From an uncultured Sutterella sp. (GTDB lineage: Bacteria > Pseudomonadota > Gammaproteobacteria > Burkholderiales > Burkholderiaceae_F), in contig UPZS01000007.1 in NCBI GenBank assembly GCA_900538905.1, positions 1-62,297 on the forward strand: a DNA stretch of 62,297 bases, written 5' to 3'. Below the pieces are notes generated by a model. That model did no database searches, was not told the origin of the DNA, and saw only the letters and a program-made list of their open reading frames with translations. The translations under genes were made by a program, and so were the position numbers. Below, in pieces: positions 36,221-44,236 of the stretch (positions are counted from its first letter, which is position 1; each line of letters starts with the position of its first letter).

Positions 36221-36251
36221 GTCCCCAGAAAGCGAGACACTTTCTGGGGAC
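36221..36251 (+). promoter_or_regulatory. Hairpin overlapping the IS3 left end and the orfA start
   Basis: GTCCCCAGAAAG (36221-36232) and CTTTCTGGGGAC (36240-36251) form a perfect 12-bp stem with a 7-nt loop, ending 6 nt before the orfA ATG. The only purine-rich ribosome-site candidate (GGGGA) is in the stem. Transcripts entering from outside would fold and mask it, a known way for IS elements to avoid activation by readthrough. Confidence 0.6.
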
Positions 36252-36257
36252 ATTTTT

Positions 36258-36785
36258 ATGAGCCAGAAAATTTCTGCGGAAATTCGCTACCAAGTTTTGT
36301 TGTTGCTTCGGCAGGGCGCGCGTGCTCAAAGCATCGCCACGCAGCTCCGTCTCACTAAAAGTTGGGTGCAGCAATGCCAATATCGCTTTGACCTTGGCGA
36401 TCTGACTTGGCTTGATCCCACGTATCGCTCGTTAGTGACTCCTGAGCTTGCCTTACGTGCTGTCCGAGAGTACGAGATTTGCCGCAATTACGCCCAGGCC
36501 GCACGCGTCTGCAACATTTCACGTTCTGACGTTTACCGCTATGTCCAAAATATGGCAAAGTGGGGAGTACCGTTGTTACCCCGTGGACGGCCGTCTGCGT
36601 CGACGAAGCTTGCCATGAAGACCTCCTCCTGCGCCAAAATTCCTGTGCCCGTCAAGAAACCCAAAACGTTAAAGTCAGCCGAACGCATGCTCGAAGAGCA
36701 ACGCATTGTATTGGAGAGCTTGCTGGAATCGATGAACAAGCACCTCGGTGGTACTGAAGGCTCAAAAAAAAGATTTCATCATTGA
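36258..36785 (+). CDS. IS3-family transposase OrfA
   Basis: 175 residues with an N-terminal helix-turn-helix (SAEIRYQVLLLLRQGARAQSIA, then LRLTKSWVQQCQ), a second HTH-like repeat (NYAQAARVCNISRSDVYRY) and a C-terminal leucine-rich helix (ERMLEEQRIVLESLLESM), as in IS3 OrfA proteins. It binds the inverted repeats. A run of eight A before its end allows a -1 frameshift to make the OrfAB transposase. Confidence 0.88.
   Translation: MSQKISAEIRYQVLLLLRQGARAQSIATQLRLTKSWVQQCQYRFDLGDLTWLDPTYRSLVTPELALRAVREYEICRNYAQAARVCNISRSDVYRYVQNMAKWGVPLLPRGRPSASTKLAMKTSSCAKIPVPVKKPKTLKSAERMLEEQRIVLESLLESMNKHLGGTEGSKKRFHH
36764..36772 (+). other. Programmed -1 frameshift site
   Basis: Eight A followed by G lie where the orfA and orfB frames overlap. 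Slipping back one base on AAA-AAA moves ribosomes from the orfA frame (KKRFHH) to the orfB frame (KKDFIIDDAIE). This is the usual expression mechanism of IS3-family OrfAB. Confidence 0.8.
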
Positions 36786-37097
36786 CGATGCAATTGAGAC
36801 AGCACATCGCCGCGGGGTACCCGTTGCCCGATCTTGCCGATTCACCCATACCAGCCGGAGCTCCTTTTATCGTCGTGTTGGAAACCCTGGCAAACGAGTG
36901 CAGGAAGATCAGAAACTCCTGGATCGAATCAGAATTCTCCAAGAGCACCACCAAGTGAATTTTTACGTTTATAGAGACCTTGTTTTACGCACATGGAAAC
37001 AGCGGCTTTTGCACGCATTGAAACGCATGTTTACGGCGCTGTGCCTGCAAAAGTCGAGCGCAACGGAGCTGACAAAGATTTAGTGTGAAAAGAGGAA

Positions 37098-37164
37098 GAC
37101 TTATCCACAACCGAAGGCCGCTCAGCTTACATACTGGGCCGTAGGCCGAGGCTGTGGATAAGTC
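37098..37164. other. Inverted pair of perfect DnaA boxes inside the IS21 left end
   Basis: TTATCCACA at 37101-37109 and its inverse TGTGGATAA at 37153-37161 match the DnaA box consensus TTATNCACA. With flanking bases they form a 12-bp stem, GACTTATCCACA (37098-37109) with TGTGGATAAGTC (37153-37164), and the loop has GGCC repeats. It lies downstream of istB and could also be its transcript-end hairpin. No U-run follows. Confidence 0.55.
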
Positions 37165-37221
37165 GTGCCCGTCTGAGTGAATTTGAGAATTATCAAGCTA
37201 CTCAGAAGTGGAATATGAGTA

Positions 37222-38013
37222 TCAATTCAGTCTTTGTGCCTCCGCGTCATTTTTGGGAAGTCCGCCGTACTCTGGGCGGCTGCGCATTGAATTACCTTGC
37301 AAGAACAGACGGTGGCTGTTGAGAACCAATCGATCCAAAATCGAGTCAGCCATCAGTGCGTCATTGAGGTACTCACTCCACTGTTTAACCGGAAGGACGC
37401 TTGTGACGATAAAACTGCCGTGCTGCATGTGATTCTCTATGATTTCATACAGGCTGAAGCGCTTGTCGTCATCAAGTTGTCCTATTCCCCAGTCGTCCAA
37501 AATCAGTAGATCAAGTTTCCCCAAGCTCGACAGATACTGTCTGCGGCCGACTGACGTGTTTTCAGTGCATAAACGCTCGTATTCCTTGAGCATCTGAGCC
37601 ACGCGATAGTGCTTAACTCTGAATCCGGCCAGGCAAGCTGTGTGTCCAAGCGCGTCAGCCAGCCAAGTCTTGCCGCAACCGGTAGCACCGGTAATGATGA
37701 CGTTCTGGTGGAATCGAATGTAATCATTGGAAGCCAGAGTATCGAGCAGAGATCTATTAATTTGGCGATCTGCATTCCAGTCAACTCGTGCAATGCACGC
37801 ATCGGCATAACGGAAATTGGCCTGTTGCAGCCGTCTTTTGAGAGCTTCTTCGTCGCGTCTTTCGCATTCGCAGTGCAACAACTTCGCGAGATACTTGGCG
37901 TGAGACAGATTTGCCGTCGTGACATCTTGTTCAAGTTCTATGGCGTACCTGATCATGGGAGTCAAGCGCAGACGTTTTGCGACGTCAAGGAGCGAATCAA
38001 GCGAACAGGGCAT
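37222..38013 (-). CDS. istB: IS21-family helper ATPase IstB
   Basis: 263 residues, an AAA+ DnaA/DnaC-like ATPase. Walker A GATGCGKT, Walker B LDLLILDDWG and the C-terminal box DRLVLNSHRL are present. IstB assists IstA in strand transfer and target selection. It lies 11 bp after istA on the same strand. Confidence 0.94.
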   Translation of the reverse strand: MPCSLDSLLDVAKRLRLTPMIRYAIELEQDVTTANLSHAKYLAKLLHCECERRDEEALKRRLQQANFRYADACIARVDWNADRQINRSLLDTLASNDYIRFHQNVIITGATGCGKTWLADALGHTACLAGFRVKHYRVAQMLKEYERLCTENTSVGRRQYLSSLGKLDLLILDDWGIGQLDDDKRFSLYEIIENHMQHGSFIVTSVLPVKQWSEYLNDALMADSILDRLVLNSHRLFLQGNSMRSRPEYGGLPKNDAEAQRLN

Positions 38014-38024
38014 AGTTGACTCCT

Positions 38025-39605
38025 TTACTCATAGTTGCCTCGAATGTTTTCGCAGACCGTGAATTTTGGAGCTTGGTCCGAAGCCCCGAAATTCAATTTC
38101 CCGTTGGACTTATTGGCAAAATCAATCTGCTCGCAAAGCTGACGGATGTACTTGTAACTGACGTAATCGTCTTCCAAAGCGATAGCAACAGCGTTGCGGA
38201 TGACACTCGGAGCAAAAGAACGGAATAAACCGAATACGGCGCCACAAGTGCGACCACTGGGAAAATTGCCTTTTTTGTCCGTTAGGTAGGCAACAAAATC
38301 CGCAGCCAAATGCTCGGTCATTCCCTTCTTAACGAACAAGTCAATCCATTCCCGACTCGTACGACGGTAGTGTTTTTCGGCGTCTGTCAGGTGCTCATCA
38401 AGCAAATGGGTTTTAGGTCCTTTTGTACTCGTATATCGCTGATGACTGCCAAGTCGTTTCATGGTTTCGGAATCGTAGATTTCGACTGCGGCTCGGCACA
38501 CGCGGACAACGACTTTTTTGCCAACGTATTCAGCGGGGACGCTATAGCGGTGTCCACCATCGGAGGCGATGCGAATACAGTGGGCTTTGTCGGCAACCAA
38601 CACTTTCCATTGCCCCGGCTCAAAAGGCAGACGAGGCAATGGAGATAAATTGCAGCGCTCTTCCTGCTCGAAACGAGAGCGCCGGCTGTCGGTAATGCCT
38701 CTTCCTCGAAAAGGTTTATCGTTGAGTTCATCGAGACGCTTTCGAATTTGCCTGTTGAGATCATCAAGATCGTAAGCCGGAGCCGGATGATCCAAATTCA
38801 TTTGAGTGACAATCCAGCGCTCGACATCGTTGACCGCAGCTTCAACTCGATTTTTTTGCTTTGGGGTTCTCGGTTTGCAGGCCCATGGCTGCATGCCGTA
38901 GTAAGTGCATAACGATCGAATGGCGTATTGAATTTCGGCTTCCTGCCAGTTTGGCACTCGAACCAGCGGCGCAGCGTTATCCATTACTAGAACCCGAGGC
39001 ACGCCGCCAAAGTACTCCAGCGCATCAACAATGCCATAGATCCAGTTGGGTTGAGTTTCGTCGTTGAATGCTTCAGTGAAAAGCATGCAACTGTAGGGTA
39101 GCGTTGCGACGAACAGCTTGGACTCGTGAAGTATGCCATCAGGATCAATCCACTTGATCTTGTCGCCGGCAAAGTCAATTTCCATGCGCTCACCGGAAAT
39201 TCTTTCAATATTGCCGCCGCTCTGACGCACGCCGTTGTTAGCTTTCCAGCGGGCATAGCCGCGGCTGAAGGATGTGTAGGTATAAACAGGACGAGAGGTT
39301 TGAGCTTTGAATTTCTCATAGAGCATCTGAAGCGTGGCGCCCCGACGCTGAAGCTGACTGTGAATCTGCGGCCAATCCGGTTCGGCAAATTTTGATCCCG
39401 AAGTTGGGTAGAAAAACTCTTCAAGCTCATTATCTGAGAGCTTGAGCAACTCCCGGGGAGATTTATCCCCGCGCACAGAGGCGTTGAAAATGCGGCTAAT
39501 GGACGCTTTGGAAACGCCCAGTTGATCTTCAAGCTCTCGGTAAGAACGGTTCTGAGTAACGCAGGCAAGAATTTGCCTGATTTGGTGGGATGAAAGTTTT
39601 TTCAT
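38025..39605 (-). CDS. istA: IS21-family transposase IstA
   Basis: 526 residues from ATG 39605, chosen because GGAGG lies 5 nt upstream. The open frame to 39674 extends through the IS end repeats. The N-terminus has a helix-turn-helix (SYRELEDQLGVSKASISRIF). The DDE core is visible: EIDFAGDKIKW, VLVMDNAAPLV and KNRVEAAVNDVE. A C-terminal SH3-like region follows. It appears complete. Confidence 0.95.
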   Translation of the reverse strand: MKKLSSHQIRQILACVTQNRSYRELEDQLGVSKASISRIFNASVRGDKSPRELLKLSDNELEEFFYPTSGSKFAEPDWPQIHSQLQRRGATLQMLYEKFKAQTSRPVYTYTSFSRGYARWKANNGVRQSGGNIERISGERMEIDFAGDKIKWIDPDGILHESKLFVATLPYSCMLFTEAFNDETQPNWIYGIVDALEYFGGVPRVLVMDNAAPLVRVPNWQEAEIQYAIRSLCTYYGMQPWACKPRTPKQKNRVEAAVNDVERWIVTQMNLDHPAPAYDLDDLNRQIRKRLDELNDKPFRGRGITDSRRSRFEQEERCNLSPLPRLPFEPGQWKVLVADKAHCIRIASDGGHRYSVPAEYVGKKVVVRVCRAAVEIYDSETMKRLGSHQRYTSTKGPKTHLLDEHLTDAEKHYRRTSREWIDLFVKKGMTEHLAADFVAYLTDKKGNFPSGRTCGAVFGLFRSFAPSVIRNAVAIALEDDYVSYKYIRQLCEQIDFANKSNGKLNFGASDQAPKFTVCENIRGNYE

Positions 39606-40557
39606 CAAATCCTCCATGTAGGTGTTACAGGAAAACTTGATGATGGAGATCCGTACTGCCCTGAAGTGTTTCAATCAGCGTAAATGCCGATTTTTGACCC
39701 CCTGTTTCTATGTGCGCAAAAGGCCCGTTTCAATTAGCGTAAAACGTGGTTTCTATGCGCGCAAAATCCCACCAAGGACGATACGGTGTCCGACGAATGA
39801 CGGCTGCATTGCGTACAGACGGTCATAAGCGTAAACCTGGTCACAATCAGGTTGCACGGCTCATGCGAGAGTATGGGTACTCGGCCGTGATTCGACGCGC
39901 CAACAACTACAAGGTATGCGTGAAAAAAGGACGATTACCGGACGGAACCGTCCTGGAAAACACGTTGGATCGCCAATTTGAGCAACCCAAGCCTCGTAGC
40001 GCCTTTGTTACGGATGTGACCTATATCCCTGTCAAGGAAGGTTGGCTGTACGTCTCCCCCGTCATGGATCTGTGCACGCGGGAAATTGTGGTTTGTGAGA
40101 TGAGTACGTGCCAGAACTTGGCACTAGGCATGAAGACGCTACAGGAATTGTCCAGGGTTGTTACGGGAGCTGTTGTCTTGCATAGCGATCAAGGGACGCT
40201 TTATACCCATTGCGCCTTTCGCAGGGCTGCCGAAGATCTTCTTGTCAAACAAAGTTATTCCCGCAAAGGCAATTGTTGGGATAATGCAGTGATGGAGGGG
40301 TGGAACGGTACCTTGAAAACGGAGTGGCTTTACCATCCGGATAACCGTTATCACAAGAACCTTCTGACGGCTGACGAGGCCAAACGGGAAATTCTTGAAT
40401 ATTGCAATTACTACAATGAGGAACGCATCCAAGCCAAATTGAACTACCGTTCTCCTAAGCAATATAGGGAAGCGGTAGTTCGACAGGCTTGAACGCCCGA
40501 TTGATCAAAAATCTGTCTCGCAAAGTGGGGACAGTTCAAATTTCTCATGCGAATCCG

Positions 40558-40570
40558 GGCGTTTGTTTTT
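40558..40570. terminator. Right arm of the terminator split by the IS3 insertion
   Basis: GGCGTTTGTTT followed by TT is the exact complement of the arm at 36171-36181. It lies about 35 bp beyond the stop of the aldehyde dehydrogenase gene. The insertion now separates the arms by 4.4 kb, so the stem can no longer fold efficiently in either transcript. Confidence 0.5.
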
Positions 40571-40603
40571 CCTTAGCTCAGAAGGCGCGCTAGCTTACTT
40601 GCT

Positions 40604-42079
40604 TCAGAAAAAGCCGCGCTTGGTTTCAGAAAGCGAAATGTAGATGTTCTTGTGCTGGCTGTAGTGTTCAAGCATCATCTTGTGGGTTTCGCGTCCGATG
40701 CCGGACTTCTTGTAGCCGCCAAACGGCGTATGAGCCGGCAGTTCGTTGTAGGTGTTGACCCACATACGACCGGTACGAACGCCTCGCGCCACGCGCAGGG
40801 CACGGTTAATGTCGCGGGTCCACACGGCGCCGCCAAGACCATATTCGGAGTCGTTGGCCATGGCGACAACCTCTTCTTCCGTACGGAACTTGATCACCAC
40901 AGCAACCGGCCCGAAAATCTCGTTTTGCGCGACTGCCATATCGTTAGTGACGTTACCGAGAAGCGTCGGCTGCATGAAGGCACCGTCTTCAAAACCGGGC
41001 ACCTTGGCAGCTTCGCCGCCCACGAGAACCGTCGCGCCTTCCCTCTTAGCAGTTTCAACCCAGCCAAGAATCTTTTCGAGCTGACGCTTGTTGATCTGAG
41101 AACCCATCTGGGTCTGCATATCCATCGGATCGCCTACCTTGACGGCCTTAAAGGCTTCGACAAGCTTAGCGACGAATGCGTCATAGATGCCTTCCTGCAC
41201 AAAAATGCGGGAACCTGCGCAGCACACCTGCCCCTGGTTAAAGAGAATGCCGATCTGTGCGCCTTCGATCGCCTTGTCAATCTGGCAATCATCGAAGTAG
41301 ATGTTGGCCGACTTGCCGCCCAATTCGAGCGTCGCCGGAATCAGACGGTTAGCCGCAGCCTTGGCAACGTCGTAGCCCACCTCAGTAGAGCCCGTAAAGG
41401 CAAGCTTGTCAAAACCCGGGTGATCGAGCATCGCCTGCCCAGTCGAAGCGCCGCGTCCGGTGATGATGTTGACGACACCGGCCGGGAGCACTTCGTTGAG
41501 AATTTCACCCAGTACGAGAAGTGAAAGCGGCGTCGTAGACGAAGACTTGATCACCACCGTGTTGCCGGCGGCCAGTGCCGGGGCGATCTTCCATGCGCCC
41601 ATCAACAGCGGGAAGTTCCACGGAATAATCTGACCAACGACACCGATCGGCTCGCGCAGAACCATGGAAAACGAATTTTCATCAATCATGACGGCTTCGC
41701 CCTCGTCGGCACGCAGGCAACCCGCAAAATAGCGGAAATGGTCTGAAGACAACGGAACATCAACAAGCGTCGTTTCACGAATCGGCTTGCCGTTGTCCTG
41801 CGTTTCGACGGCGGCGAGCTCCTGCGCTCGCTCGTCAATCTTGTCAGCGATCTTCAGCAAAAGCGCTGCACGTTCGGCCGGCGACTTTGCCGCCCATGCC
41901 GGAAATGCCTTGCGAGCTGCCTGTACGGCACGATCCACGTCTGTGGGCGAAGCATTGGCACAAACAGCAAGCTGTTCGCCGCTGGCCGGGTTGGTCGTCA
42001 CGAAGCTTTCACCGTTTTGCGCATCTACCCATTGCCCGTCAATCAGCAACCCATATCGTTCTTTGATGTACTTGGCCAT
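40604..42079 (-). CDS. NAD(P)-dependent aldehyde dehydrogenase, AldB-like
   Basis: 491 residues from ATG 42079 (AAAGGA upstream; the frame to 42190 is an extension). Catalytic Glu252 is in LELGGKSANI and catalytic Cys286 in GQVCCAGSR. The cofactor loop reads VIKSSSTTPLS, with Ser where NAD-specific enzymes usually have Glu, so NADP may be accepted. The sequence resembles AldB-type acetaldehyde dehydrogenases. It is convergent with the AOR operon, so two aldehyde-oxidising systems lie side by side, separated by the transposons. Confidence 0.9.
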   Translation of the reverse strand: MAKYIKERYGLLIDGQWVDAQNGESFVTTNPASGEQLAVCANASPTDVDRAVQAARKAFPAWAAKSPAERAALLLKIADKIDERAQELAAVETQDNGKPIRETTLVDVPLSSDHFRYFAGCLRADEGEAVMIDENSFSMVLREPIGVVGQIIPWNFPLLMGAWKIAPALAAGNTVVIKSSSTTPLSLLVLGEILNEVLPAGVVNIITGRGASTGQAMLDHPGFDKLAFTGSTEVGYDVAKAAANRLIPATLELGGKSANIYFDDCQIDKAIEGAQIGILFNQGQVCCAGSRIFVQEGIYDAFVAKLVEAFKAVKVGDPMDMQTQMGSQINKRQLEKILGWVETAKREGATVLVGGEAAKVPGFEDGAFMQPTLLGNVTNDMAVAQNEIFGPVAVVIKFRTEEEVVAMANDSEYGLGGAVWTRDINRALRVARGVRTGRMWVNTYNELPAHTPFGGYKKSGIGRETHKMMLEHYSQHKNIYISLSETKRGFF

Positions 42080-42481
42080 TTCAAATTTCCTTTCTAAATC
42101 AATCGTGCGGAAAGCGTTTTGTTCACCTGGTGCTAAACAAGGCTCTGCCGCTTGAGGCCTATCGTAAAACGAGCTTGAATACCGGTTCAATACGTCAATA
42201 GTCGAAGCCGGTCTCCCACCATCGACCTAAGATTTCTCACTCAATTCCTTACCGAATGTCCCTTCAGATCGTCCTTTCAGACCAATTCCGGCGTTTGTCA
42301 GTTATCCGTAACAATCGGGCTGAACCCCCCGAACAGCGCTATTTCTCATCAATTGCTTTGTTACTTGCTTGAAGCAAATTGAGCAAAAGACGTATTGACT
42401 CTCCTTTCGGACAATCAGAAAATCCCTACAGCTCGCTAAGCAAGCGTTTGCATAGAGACAATCAATCTGGAGATAGACAAA
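42080..42481. other. Intergenic region between the aldehyde dehydrogenase and secreted rhodanese genes
   Basis: About 400 bp with divergent genes on both sides, so it should hold both promoters. No clear promoter, operator or RNA was picked out. AAAGGA for the dehydrogenase and GGAG for the rhodanese mark the ends. A minus frame at 42302-42961 overlaps the rhodanese gene and is judged spurious. Confidence 0.4.
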
Positions 42482-42907
42482 ATGAATCTGATGCGTATCG
42501 GCCTCACCGCCATGATGACCGCGGTCCTTTCGATGGGCATTGCCTGCGCCCAGGAACCGGTGGATCCGCAGCCCGCCAAGCCGCTTACTTACGTACACCC
42601 GTCCTACCACAAGGTAACGCCGGATGTGGCCAAGAAGATGATGGAAGAAGGCGTGGTTCTGATTGACGTTCGCGAACCCGATGAATTCGCAGAAGGTCAT
42701 GTCAAGGGCGCCGTTAACGTGCCGATGTCGGTTTTGAAGCCCGGCATGAAACTGAAGGCCGTTCCCAATCTCAACGACAAGGTCTTGGTGCAGTGCAAGT
42801 CGGGCGTCCGCGCTGAAAACGCTTCCAAGATCTTGATTGAAACGGGCTACAAGAACGTTTACAACGCCTACGGCACGTCTCAGTGGAAGTACGGTCTTGT
42901 GAAGTAA
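42482..42907 (+). CDS. Secreted rhodanese-like sulfurtransferase
   Basis: 141 residues with an N-terminal signal peptide (cleavage after CAQ near residue 24), then one rhodanese domain. VVLIDVREPDEFAEGHVKGAVNVP and the loop CKSGVRA give the active cysteine at residue 105. It acts outside the cytoplasm, probably handling sulfane sulfur such as thiosulfate or polysulfide. A GGAG site precedes the ATG. It is distinct from the cytoplasmic rhodanese at 20403-20717. Confidence 0.9.
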   Translation: MNLMRIGLTAMMTAVLSMGIACAQEPVDPQPAKPLTYVHPSYHKVTPDVAKKMMEEGVVLIDVREPDEFAEGHVKGAVNVPMSVLKPGMKLKAVPNLNDKVLVQCKSGVRAENASKILIETGYKNVYNAYGTSQWKYGLVK

Positions 42908-42955
42908 TCGCCTCACGCAATTCGCGATTTTCAAGACCAGCGATCGGTCGGCAAA

Positions 42956-42993
42956 CGCCAAAACTCGGCTTGCCGGCCGTTTTTGTTTTGGCG
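42956..42993. terminator. Bidirectional terminator between the rhodanese and DUF2271 genes
   Basis: CGCCAAAAC (42956-42964) pairs with GTTTTGGCG (42985-42993), with inner GGC/GCC pairs and T- and A-runs on the two arms. It serves the convergent genes on either side. Confidence 0.7.
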
Positions 42994-42998
42994 CTCAA

Positions 42999-43589
42999 CT
43001 ATGGTTGCACCGCCATCGTATGGGTAATTTTGACGTTGTCGAGCACGTCCTTATTGCGATCGGACGTGCCGGTCTTGTGAACCTTCACGGGAAGCGACGC
43101 GGACGAAGGACCACCCCATTGAACCTGGGCCGAATAGAGCACACGCGTATTCCAGTAGAGCGTGCCTTCCAGGAAAACCGTGTAAGTACCTGCGGAAACG
43201 GTCTTTCCTTGGTCATCCTTTCCGTCCCAGATGTAATGCAATCTGCCGTTTGAAGGAGTCGCGCCGCTGACCGCATCAACCTGATCAGGCGTCATTTGAG
43301 CAGGATTGGCTCTAGCCACCCAAGTCGGCACGGCATCGGGACGCTCGGAAAAGCCACGCGTTGCTGTAAAACGTGTCACGAAAATCGTGCGAACAGGCCT
43401 GCCGATCGCATCTTCCACCCAAATCGCGTACTGGCTCGAGGCAATACCACCTCGTTGATAATCGAAGGTAATGTCAAGGCGCTCCGAGGACACTCCGGTT
43501 TGCTGCGGTTTGTCGGCCGCAAGCGTTTTGCCGCCGACCAAAAGTGAACAGAGTGCGAAAAGAACGGTTGCGGAACGGAGGTTTGCCAT
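42999..43589 (-). CDS. Secreted DUF2271-family protein
   Basis: 196 residues with a signal peptide (cleavage near LAADK, residue 25). The core YAIWVEDAIGRPVRTIFVTRF is typical of DUF2271, a beta-rich fold found in exported proteins of Proteobacteria. The segment LHYIWDGKDDQGKTVSAGTYTVFLEG resembles the FlgD-like Ig-type fold. Its function is unknown. DUF2271 genes often lie near flavin-transfer and PepSY proteins, but none are present here. It is the last gene of a minus-strand run starting at dcuC. Confidence 0.75.
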   Translation of the reverse strand: MANLRSATVLFALCSLLVGGKTLAADKPQQTGVSSERLDITFDYQRGGIASSQYAIWVEDAIGRPVRTIFVTRFTATRGFSERPDAVPTWVARANPAQMTPDQVDAVSGATPSNGRLHYIWDGKDDQGKTVSAGTYTVFLEGTLYWNTRVLYSAQVQWGGPSSASLPVKVHKTGTSDRNKDVLDNVKITHTMAVQP

Positions 43590-43628
43590 GGGTGTCTTCC
43601 TGATCCGAAACGGTTGCCGCCGACGATG

Positions 43629-44135
43629 TCAACCGAAAAGTTTGTCGTAGGCGATTTTGTCCGAGCCGCGAAGTTCCACGAAACCGCAGCGAACATAACC
43701 TACCTTTTCAAAGACATGCTGCATACGTGTGTTGTCCGGACTCGTGTCAGCGCGCAAGTAGGTTACGCCCTTTTCTTTACAGATCCGTTCACATTCAAGC
43801 AAAAGTACGCCGCCCAGCCCCTGTCCGCGATAGTTGGGACTGATAGCCATACGGTGCAAAACGCCGCTCGGCTCCTTGGAGCGCCATTGTCCCTTGATTG
43901 AATCGTAAGCAGGTTCACCGCTGAAGTCGATGCAAATGTAACCTGCGACATGACCGGATTCGTCCTTGAGCGCATAGCCTCTGCCAGCTTCAATGTCGGA
44001 GGCAACATGTTCGCGCTGAGGATAGTCGGACGTCCACTGGACGAAACCTTGTTTGTGCTGAAACTCACGTCCCTGATCAATCAGGTCGTAACAAGCGTCA
44101 ACCTCGGACAACTGAGCCGGAAACAAAGCAAACAT
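43629..44135 (-). CDS. GNAT-family N-acetyltransferase
   Basis: 168 residues from ATG 44135, with GGGAG 7 nt upstream. Acetyl-CoA-binding motif A reads GVLHRMAISPNYRGQGLGGVLL, followed by TYLRADTSPDNTRMQHVFEKVGY. The substrate is unknown. It lies 39 bp upstream of the DUF2271 gene. Confidence 0.88.
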   Translation of the reverse strand: MFALFPAQLSEVDACYDLIDQGREFQHKQGFVQWTSDYPQREHVASDIEAGRGYALKDESGHVAGYICIDFSGEPAYDSIKGQWRSKEPSGVLHRMAISPNYRGQGLGGVLLLECERICKEKGVTYLRADTSPDNTRMQHVFEKVGYVRCGFVELRGSDKIAYDKLFG

Positions 44136-44236
44136 GGACGAACTCCCATCTCGGATGCACACACGGGATTCGAGGGCGCCTTTTGCACCCTCGAAAGGCC
44201 TGCATTGTAGGAAACTTTTGAGATGCCGACAATGAC

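Larger units (their letters stand above)
36956..39771 (-). mobile_element. Complete IS21-family insertion sequence, 2816 bp
   Basis: The ends read TG...CA and are flanked by the 5-bp duplication CCAAG at 36951-36955 and 39772-39776. The tips align in register: TGAATTTTTACG at the left against TGGGATTTTGCG on the complementary strand at the right. Each end carries several 19-bp repeats of the type GTTTTACGC-NNAT-GAAAC. The left end has copies at 36960-36978, 36982-37000 and 37006-37024. The right end, inverted, has copies at 39668-39686, 39704-39722, 39727-39745 and 39749-39767. istA and istB are intact, so it may be active. Confidence 0.95.
36748..40492 (+). pseudogene. IS3 transposase OrfB, split by the IS21 insertion
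   Basis: The 5' part (36748-36955) encodes KKDFIIDDAIETAHRRGVP through RIRILQEHHQ. The 3' part (39772-40492) resumes GRYGVRRMTAALRTDG and continues to the stop. Deleting 36956-39771 plus one copy of the 5-bp duplication rejoins the frame exactly as EHHQGRYGVRRM. DDE residues lie in FVTDVTYIPV, VLHSDQGTLYT and DNAVMEGWNGTLKTE, all in the 3' part. The gene is otherwise undamaged, so the interruption may be recent. Confidence 0.92.
36215..40538 (+). mobile_element. IS3-family insertion sequence, interrupted by an IS21 element
   Basis: The ends are 25-bp imperfect inverted repeats: TGAACTGTCCCCA, four variable bases, then GCGAGACA at 36215-36239, and its inverse at 40514-40538. Inside are orfA with a helix-turn-helix and orfB with a DDE transposase in the -1 frame, the IS3-family layout. 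Without the 2.8-kb inner element and one copy of its duplication the IS would be about 1.5 kb. No short target duplication borders the ends. An 8-bp direct repeat ATTTCTCA lies 6 bp outside the left end (36201-36208) and 1 bp outside the right end (40540-40547). Confidence 0.92.

Noticed and set aside
42302..42961. 219-residue minus frame over the secreted rhodanese and its upstream region
   Set aside because: It overlaps a gene with a signal peptide and catalytic loop, lacks any recognisable domain and has no ribosome site.
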